From CAXBPY01 sp003455275 (GTDB taxonomy: Bacteria > Bacteroidota > Bacteroidia > Chitinophagales > UBA10324): a stretch of DNA of 18,607 nucleotides. The notes beneath the pieces are model-generated. The model was not told where the DNA came from, ran no database searches, and saw only the letters and a list, made by a program, of their open reading frames with translations. The DNA lies in NCBI GenBank assembly GCA_963977675.1, contig CAXBPY010000058.1:1-18607 (forward strand), given 5' to 3'. Position numbers and translations under genes: made by a program. Each line of letters begins with the position of its first letter. Positions within the stretch are counted from its first letter, which is position 1. Positions 14,995 to 18,607 of the stretch are shown here, one piece after another.

Positions 14995-15888
14995 TTATGC
15001 GCGAGGTGTTCTGTTTCCTCCACCGGTGCGATTGCTGCCACGGCTTCCGCCGCCTCCGCGATTACCGCCGCGTCCACCGCCTCTTGGTGCTCTCTTTTTT
15101 TCACCGCCTTCTTCGGATACTGCTTCAACATCTGCAAATGCTGGTTTTCTATCTCCGCTTTCTTCTTCTTCGCCACCCTCTGCATTTTCTTCTTTATCTT
15201 TTTGTCTGTCAGCAAGACCTTCAACCACTGCATCTGTGAGGTAATTAGTAATGATGGCAATAGATTTAGTTGCATCATCATTAGCAGGAATAGCAAAGTC
15301 AACGGATGTAGGATCAGAATTGGTATCTACCATAGCAATGGTAGGAATATTCAAACGCTTAGCTTCAGCGAGGGCAATGTGTTCATTCATGATATCCACG
15401 ATGAACAATGCTGCCGGCAGGCGACCAAGTTGGGCAATGCCACCCAAAACTTTTTCAAGCTTTGCTTTCTCACGCTCGAGCATGAGGCGCTCTTTTTTTG
15501 TAATGCTTTCAAAGGTTCCGTCCGTCATCATCTTTTCGATGCTTTGCATTTTCTTAATGCTTTTGCGGATGGTTTGGAAATTAGTGAGCATACCACCAAG
15601 CCAGCGTTCCGTTACATAAGGCATGTTTACACGGTTAGCAGCCTGAGTAACTATTTCCTTCGCTTGCTTTTTAGTTGCTACGAATAAAATCTTCTTTCCG
15701 CTACGAGCTATGCTGCGAAGTGCAGCGGCACTTTCTTCAAGTGACTCAAGTGTGCGATTAAGGTCGATGATGTGAATGCCTTTTTCTTCCATGAAAATGT
15801 TAGGAAGCATTCTTGGATTCCACTTTTTGCGCAGGTGACCAAAGTGAACGCCTGCTGCGAGTAAATCTTTATGATTGAGTTTTTCCAT
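14995..15888 (-). CDS. rpsB: 30S ribosomal protein S2 with acidic and Gly/Arg-rich tail
   Basis: A 297-residue S2. Residues 1-228 are the normal fold: LLAAGVHFGHLRKKWNPRM (9-27), GIHIIDLNRTL (37-47), VTERWLGGMLTNFQTI (92-107), PAALFIVDIMNEHIALAEAKRLNIPTI split over 158-184, and DDATKSIAIITNYLTDAV (204-221). Beyond this lies an extension of about 69 residues: an acidic stretch (232-245, Glu-rich) and, from about 266, a Gly/Arg-rich region with RGG and RGGN motifs ending in NRTPRA. The extension keeps the reading frame and codon use of a real coding region, but its GC content is visibly higher than the rest. Part of the rplM-rpsI-rpsB-tsf operon; the ATG lies 30 nt after the rpsI stop. Confidence 0.97.
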   Translation of the reverse strand: MEKLNHKDLLAAGVHFGHLRKKWNPRMLPNIFMEEKGIHIIDLNRTLESLEESAAALRSIARSGKKILFVATKKQAKEIVTQAANRVNMPYVTERWLGGMLTNFQTIRKSIKKMQSIEKMMTDGTFESITKKERLMLEREKAKLEKVLGGIAQLGRLPAALFIVDIMNEHIALAEAKRLNIPTIAMVDTNSDPTSVDFAIPANDDATKSIAIITNYLTDAVVEGLADRQKDKEENAEGGEEEESGDRKPAFADVEAVSEEGGEKKRAPRGGGRGGNRGGGGSRGSNRTGGGNRTPRA

Positions 15889-15918
15889 TGTTTGATTTTT
15901 AAGAAATGAATAAATGGA

Positions 15919-16311
15919 TTAACGCTTGCTGAATTGAAAACTCTTGCGCGCTTTTTTCTTTCCGGGCTTTTTGCGCTCCACAACTCGTGGGTCCCGAGTA
16001 AGAAGTCCGCTCTTTTTCAACAGGGAACGATACTCCGGATTGATAGCAATAAGTGCGCGGGAAATGCCCAGTCGAATTGCTTCTGCCTGACCTTTCACTC
16101 CGCCACCGCGTGTGTTTGCTGTAAAATCATAGCGACCTTCCAGCCCTAAAATTTTGAACGGCTGTTCAATAATTAATTGGTAAATCCCCTGAGGAAAATA
16201 CTTCTTGTAGTCCTCGCCATTGATTGTGAATTTGCCTGATCCTTCGCCGTGAAGAATATTCACGCGCGCGGTTGCTTCTTTTCTTCTGCCTAATGCGTTT
16301 GTTTTTTCCAT
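15919..16311 (-). CDS. rpsI: 30S ribosomal protein S9
   Basis: A 130-residue S9 of normal length. Family marks: LGRRKEATARV (7-17), GEGSGKFTING (22-32), the TRGGGVKGQAEAIRLGISRAL segment (67-87), and the basic tail RDPRVVERKKPGKKKARKSFQFSKR ending (106-130), whose last residues reach the P-site tRNA in known ribosomes. It starts 8 nt after the rplM stop codon, the standard rplM-rpsI pair. Confidence 0.98.
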   Translation of the reverse strand: MEKTNALGRRKEATARVNILHGEGSGKFTINGEDYKKYFPQGIYQLIIEQPFKILGLEGRYDFTANTRGGGVKGQAEAIRLGISRALIAINPEYRSLLKKSGLLTRDPRVVERKKPGKKKARKSFQFSKR

Positions 16312-16319
16312 ATCAGAAT

Positions 16320-16760
16320 TTACTTAATCGTTTTTGGTTGTTGTGCATGATGAGGATGTTCATTCCCTTCATAAACAAATAATTTTTTATGCATTGCAAT
16401 ACCAAGTTTGGTATGAGGGAGCATGTCCTTCACTGCATTTTCAATCATTCGGGTAGGAATGCGTTTAAGAAGTTCGCGAGCAGTTTCGGTTTTCTTTCCA
16501 CCGGGATAACCGGAGAATGTAACTACTTCTTTCTGATCAAGCTTGCGGCCTGTCAATTTGATTTTGCCCGCATTTAGAACAATTACAAAATCGCCGGTGT
16601 CAGCGTGTGAAGTGTAAGATGGTTTGTTCTTGCCCATTAAAATCATTGCAATTTTAGAAGCAAGGCGACCGAGCACCTGGTTTTCTGCATCAATGACCCA
16701 CCAATTATGCACTGCGTTCTGTGCGTTGGCATGTTTTGTTTTGTAGCTGAGTGTATCCAC
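16320..16760 (-). CDS. rplM: 50S ribosomal protein L13
   Basis: A 146-residue L13. Marks: DTLSYKTKHANAQNAVHNWWVIDAENQVLGRLAS (2-35, shown by its key parts), VLGRLASKIAMILMGKNKP (29-47), GDFVIVLNAGKIKLTGRK (56-73), SGYPGG (83-88), MIENAVKDMLPHTKLG (105-120) and LFVYEGNEHPHHAQQP (127-142). I start it at the GTG 16758-16760, giving VDTLSYKTK, the usual beginning in Bacteroidota. The open frame runs on to a TTG at 16826, but that codon lies upstream of the predicted -7 element, so it could not be in the mRNA. First gene of the rplM-rpsI-rpsB-tsf operon. Confidence 0.96.
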   Translation of the reverse strand: MDTLSYKTKHANAQNAVHNWWVIDAENQVLGRLASKIAMILMGKNKPSYTSHADTGDFVIVLNAGKIKLTGRKLDQKEVVTFSGYPGGKKTETARELLKRIPTRMIENAVKDMLPHTKLGIAMHKKLFVYEGNEHPHHAQQPKTIK

Positions 16761-16804
16761 TGTTTTCTGTTTTAAAATCTTTTCCCTGATTATTTCGGGG
16801 GGCG

Positions 16805-16835
16805 CAAATGTAAATGCGCATTTCAATCCTCCAAA
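16805..16835 (-). promoter_or_regulatory. rplM: Promoter of the rplM-rpsI-rpsB-tsf operon
   Basis: On the minus strand, TTTG (16835-16832) is followed after 19 nt by TACATTTG (16812-16805), an exact Bacteroidota -33/-7 pair. Transcription should begin near 16799, giving a leader of about 38 nt before the GTG of rplM. A perfect 12-bp palindrome, AAATGCGCATTT (16812-16823), sits in the spacer next to the -7 element. Confidence 0.75.
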
Positions 16836-16925
16836 TGAAATTATAAAAACACAAACAAAATTGAACTGATAATCAGTGCCTTTTTGTCCCGCAAATGAAA
16901 TTACCGGTATTGATTTGAAATTTAT

Positions 16926-17165
16926 TCAAATTAACTTTCCAATCGCTTTGAATCTCTCAAAAACTTTTTGTGTGTGCGGCGCATCTTTCAGTTCATCAGT
17001 TAAATCCTGACCAGCCCAATGCTCGTAGTGGCGTCCGTTTCGCCAGAGACGGCTGTCAGTTACATCATAAATAATTCCACGATAGGCAATCCATATTTCA
17101 GGTTTGTCCTGACCATTGCGTAATGCGAGTTGTGATTTTGTAAATGCAGGAAGAGAATCAGTCAC
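16926..17165 (-). CDS. Small cytochrome b5-like heme-binding protein
   Basis: A 79-residue single-domain protein of the cytochrome b5-like heme/steroid-binding family: LPAFTKSQLALRNGQDKPEIW (5-25) with IAYRGIIYDVTDS (26-38), LWRNGRHYEHWAGQDLT (40-56) and DAPHTQKVFERFKAIGKL (61-78). H46 or H49 and H64 are the likely heme ligands. No signal peptide or membrane anchor is seen, so it should be cytoplasmic; its redox partner is unknown. The start is a GTG (17163-17165) 7 nt after the asd stop codon, so the two genes are almost certainly co-transcribed. No ATG lies before the conserved LPxFT motif. No strong terminator follows; a weak TTTGAA/TTCAAA hairpin lies just downstream. Confidence 0.85.
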   Translation of the reverse strand: MTDSLPAFTKSQLALRNGQDKPEIWIAYRGIIYDVTDSRLWRNGRHYEHWAGQDLTDELKDAPHTQKVFERFKAIGKLI

Positions 17166-17172
17166 AGAAGAA

Positions 17173-18162
17173 TTACAAAAAGTTTTTCTTCAATAAATAT
17201 TCTGCAATCTGAACTGCATTTGTCGCAGCGCCCTTGCGAAGATTGTCCGCCACAATCCAGCAGTTAAGTGTATTGGGAAAAGTTTCATCGCGACGGATTC
17301 TTCCGACAAACACTTCATCCTTTCCGTGAGCGGTGAGCGGCATCGGATAAATTTTTTCGGAAGAATTATCAAGCACAACCACTCCTTCTGTTTTGCTGAG
17401 AATATTTTTCACTTCACTCACTTCAAATTCTTTTTCGAATGAAATATTTACTGACTCACTGTGCCCGCCAAGAACAGGAACACGAACACAAGTTGTGCTG
17501 AGAAGAATAGAATCATCCCGCATAATTTTCTTTGTCTCGTTCACCATTTTCATTTCTTCTTTCGTGTAATCATTCTCCAGAAACACATCCACCTGCGGCA
17601 AGCAGTTCAAATCAATTTGATAAGGATATGCTTTCACTCCATCAATTTTGCTGCGCTCATTCATCAGTTGAGTCACCGCATTTTTTCCTGTGCCGCTTAC
17701 TGACTGGTAAGTTGAAACAACCACTCGCTTCACTTTATATTTTTTGTGAAGCGGATTGAGCACCATCACCATTTGAATGGTAGAGCAGTTCGGGTTCGCA
17801 ATTATTTTATCAGTAGCCGTGAGTGCATCGCCATTGATTTCAGGAACGATTAATTTTTTATCAGGATGCATTCGCCATGCAGACGAATTATCAATCACGG
17901 TTGTTCCCACTTCTGCAAACTTCGGAGCGAGTTCAAGTGAAGTATTTCCTCCGGCAGAAAACAAAGCCACAGCAGGTTTCAAGGCAATAGCAGTTTCAGC
18001 ACTCACAACAGAATATTCTTTTCCGCGAAAAAAAATTATTGTTCCAACAGATTTTGAAGATGCAACAGGAATTAGTTCCGCCACCGGAAAATTTCTTTCC
18101 TCCAGAACTTTCAACATTTCTCTTCCTACCAAACCGGTAGCACCAACTACTGCGACTTTCAT
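17173..18162 (-). CDS. asd: Aspartate-semialdehyde dehydrogenase
   Basis: A 329-residue ASADH of usual length. It makes aspartate semialdehyde from aspartyl phosphate with NADPH, the branch point to lysine/diaminopimelate, threonine and methionine. The NADP-binding loop is GATGLVG (7-13); SAGGNTS (69-75) and DNSSAWRM (91-98) follow; the catalytic cysteine is C126 in NPNCSTIQM; the catalytic His is H234 in VLGGHSESVN; the end carries the DNLRKGAATNAVQIAEYL segment (306-323). All key residues are present. It starts 33 nt after the SGNH hydrolase gene and is followed 7 nt later by a cytochrome b5-like gene, so the three probably share a transcript. No promoter of its own is visible. Confidence 0.97.
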   Translation of the reverse strand: MKVAVVGATGLVGREMLKVLEERNFPVAELIPVASSKSVGTIIFFRGKEYSVVSAETAIALKPAVALFSAGGNTSLELAPKFAEVGTTVIDNSSAWRMHPDKKLIVPEINGDALTATDKIIANPNCSTIQMVMVLNPLHKKYKVKRVVVSTYQSVSGTGKNAVTQLMNERSKIDGVKAYPYQIDLNCLPQVDVFLENDYTKEEMKMVNETKKIMRDDSILLSTTCVRVPVLGGHSESVNISFEKEFEVSEVKNILSKTEGVVVLDNSSEKIYPMPLTAHGKDEVFVGRIRRDETFPNTLNCWIVADNLRKGAATNAVQIAEYLLKKNFL

Positions 18163-18195
18163 TTTTGAATTTGTGCGGGCGAAATTATTGAACAG

Positions 18196-18607
18196 TTAAT
18201 TGCTCAAAATATTTTTCGCAACCGGAAATATTTTTTCTGTCCATAGAGAATACTGATTTCCCGATGGATGCAATCCATCAGAAGCTATCAACTCTGTGTT
18301 TGTAGTGGCATCACGACTAATGTTGGTGATGTTGATATAGTGCGTTCCTGAATGTGCTGCTTCCTCTTCATTCACTTTATTGAATGCATCAATTTCCTCT
18401 GCAATTTTTTTTCGGTCTCTTCCTTCGGCAAAAGGCATCACTCCCCAATCGGGAATTGAAACAACTATGACATGAGAAGAATTATTGTCCGCATACTTAA
18501 TCGCATCATTCAACAATTCACGAAACTGAATCCGGTATTCATCAATGCTTCTTCCGCGATATTGATTGTTCACGCCGATGAGCAGTGTCACTAAATCATA
18601 AGGCGGT
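18196..18607 (-). CDS. SGNH/GDSL-type hydrolase, C-terminal part
   Basis: The frame runs to the right edge of the window, so the N-terminus (with the GDS nucleophile motif) is missing. The visible 136 residues begin YDLVTLLIGVNNQYRGRS: GVNNQ is the block III (Asn) motif of SGNH hydrolases, so the GTG at 18591 is an internal valine and not a start. VIVVSIPDWGVMPFA (about 46-60 from that Val) precedes the helix typical of the family, and SDGLHPSGNQY (about 104-114) is block V, holding the catalytic Asp and His. Such enzymes act as lysophospholipase-, acetylesterase- or thioesterase-like hydrolases; the substrate here cannot be told. The asd gene follows after 33 nt. Confidence 0.85.
   Translation of the reverse strand, partial: PPYDLVTLLIGVNNQYRGRSIDEYRIQFRELLNDAIKYADNNSSHVIVVSIPDWGVMPFAEGRDRKKIAEEIDAFNKVNEEEAAHSGTHYINITNISRDATTNTELIASDGLHPSGNQYSLWTEKIFPVAKNILSN

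Noticed and set aside
16761..16826. Upstream TTG start (16826) for L13
   Set aside because: It lies upstream of the predicted -7 element and would add 22 residues not seen in L13; the GTG at 16760 gives the usual N-terminus.
16865..16877. Palindrome ACTGAT-A-ATCAGT followed by a T run on the + strand, as a terminator
   Set aside because: The stem is short and AT-rich, no gene on the + strand ends there, and the T run is on the wrong side for the minus-strand b5 gene.
18589..18591. GTG at 18591 as the start of a short SGNH hydrolase
   Set aside because: The frame stays open to the window edge with PPYDL before it, matching the usual YDLVTLLIGVNN context, so it is an internal valine.

Overview
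The window looks like chromosomal DNA of a member of the Bacteroidota, probably a free-living, Chitinophagales- or Sphingobacteriia-like lineage; this placement is inferred. Reasons: four surface or secreted proteins, three of them ending in a T9SS type A C-terminal sorting domain and one carrying SprB-like repeats; a TonB-dependent receptor with an N-terminal carboxypeptidase-like regulatory domain; a DUF4199 protein; promoters of the Bacteroidota TTG...TAnnTTTG type; little use of Shine-Dalgarno sites; and the order rplM-rpsI-rpsB-tsf-pyrH. The DNA is AT-rich by eye. I see no tRNA, rRNA, CRISPR array, IS element or phage gene, and no gene-free stretch longer than 300 bases.

Layout. (1) 2-973, +: C-terminal end of a secreted T9SS substrate, closed by a strong terminator. 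(2) 1068-1568, -: DUF4199 membrane protein. (3) 1703-4927, -: two tandem paralogues that join a c-type cytochrome domain, a PHM-like type II copper monooxygenase region and a T9SS tail; each has its own promoter candidate and a terminator follows the pair. (4) 5021-6955, +, divergent: an SdpR-like ArsR-family autorepressor, an SdpI-like membrane protein and a secreted alpha/beta hydrolase, behind a perfect 22-bp palindrome that probably is the operator. (5) 6968-11428, -: a T9SS-exported esterase with SprB-like repeats and, 24 nt downstream, a TonB-dependent receptor. (6) 11505-13172, -: exported leucine-rich-repeat protein. (7) 13286-16760, -: rplM, rpsI, rpsB, tsf, then a terminator, then pyrH. 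(8) 16926-18607, -: an SGNH hydrolase (cut by the window end), aspartate-semialdehyde dehydrogenase and a small cytochrome b5-like protein.

How the parts fit. The right third is core housekeeping (translation, UMP phosphorylation, aspartate-family amino acids). The left two thirds concern the cell surface and secretion. The tandem cytochrome-monooxygenase pair is the most unusual item: all expected copper ligands and the heme c site are present in both copies, which suggests an extracellular copper monooxygenase fed electrons through a covalently bound heme. The esterase and TonB receptor probably act on one substrate, hydrolysing it outside and importing a product. Several start codons were corrected here: the longest open frames of the second cytochrome paralogue, the LRR protein and L13 begin at TTG codons upstream of much better starts.
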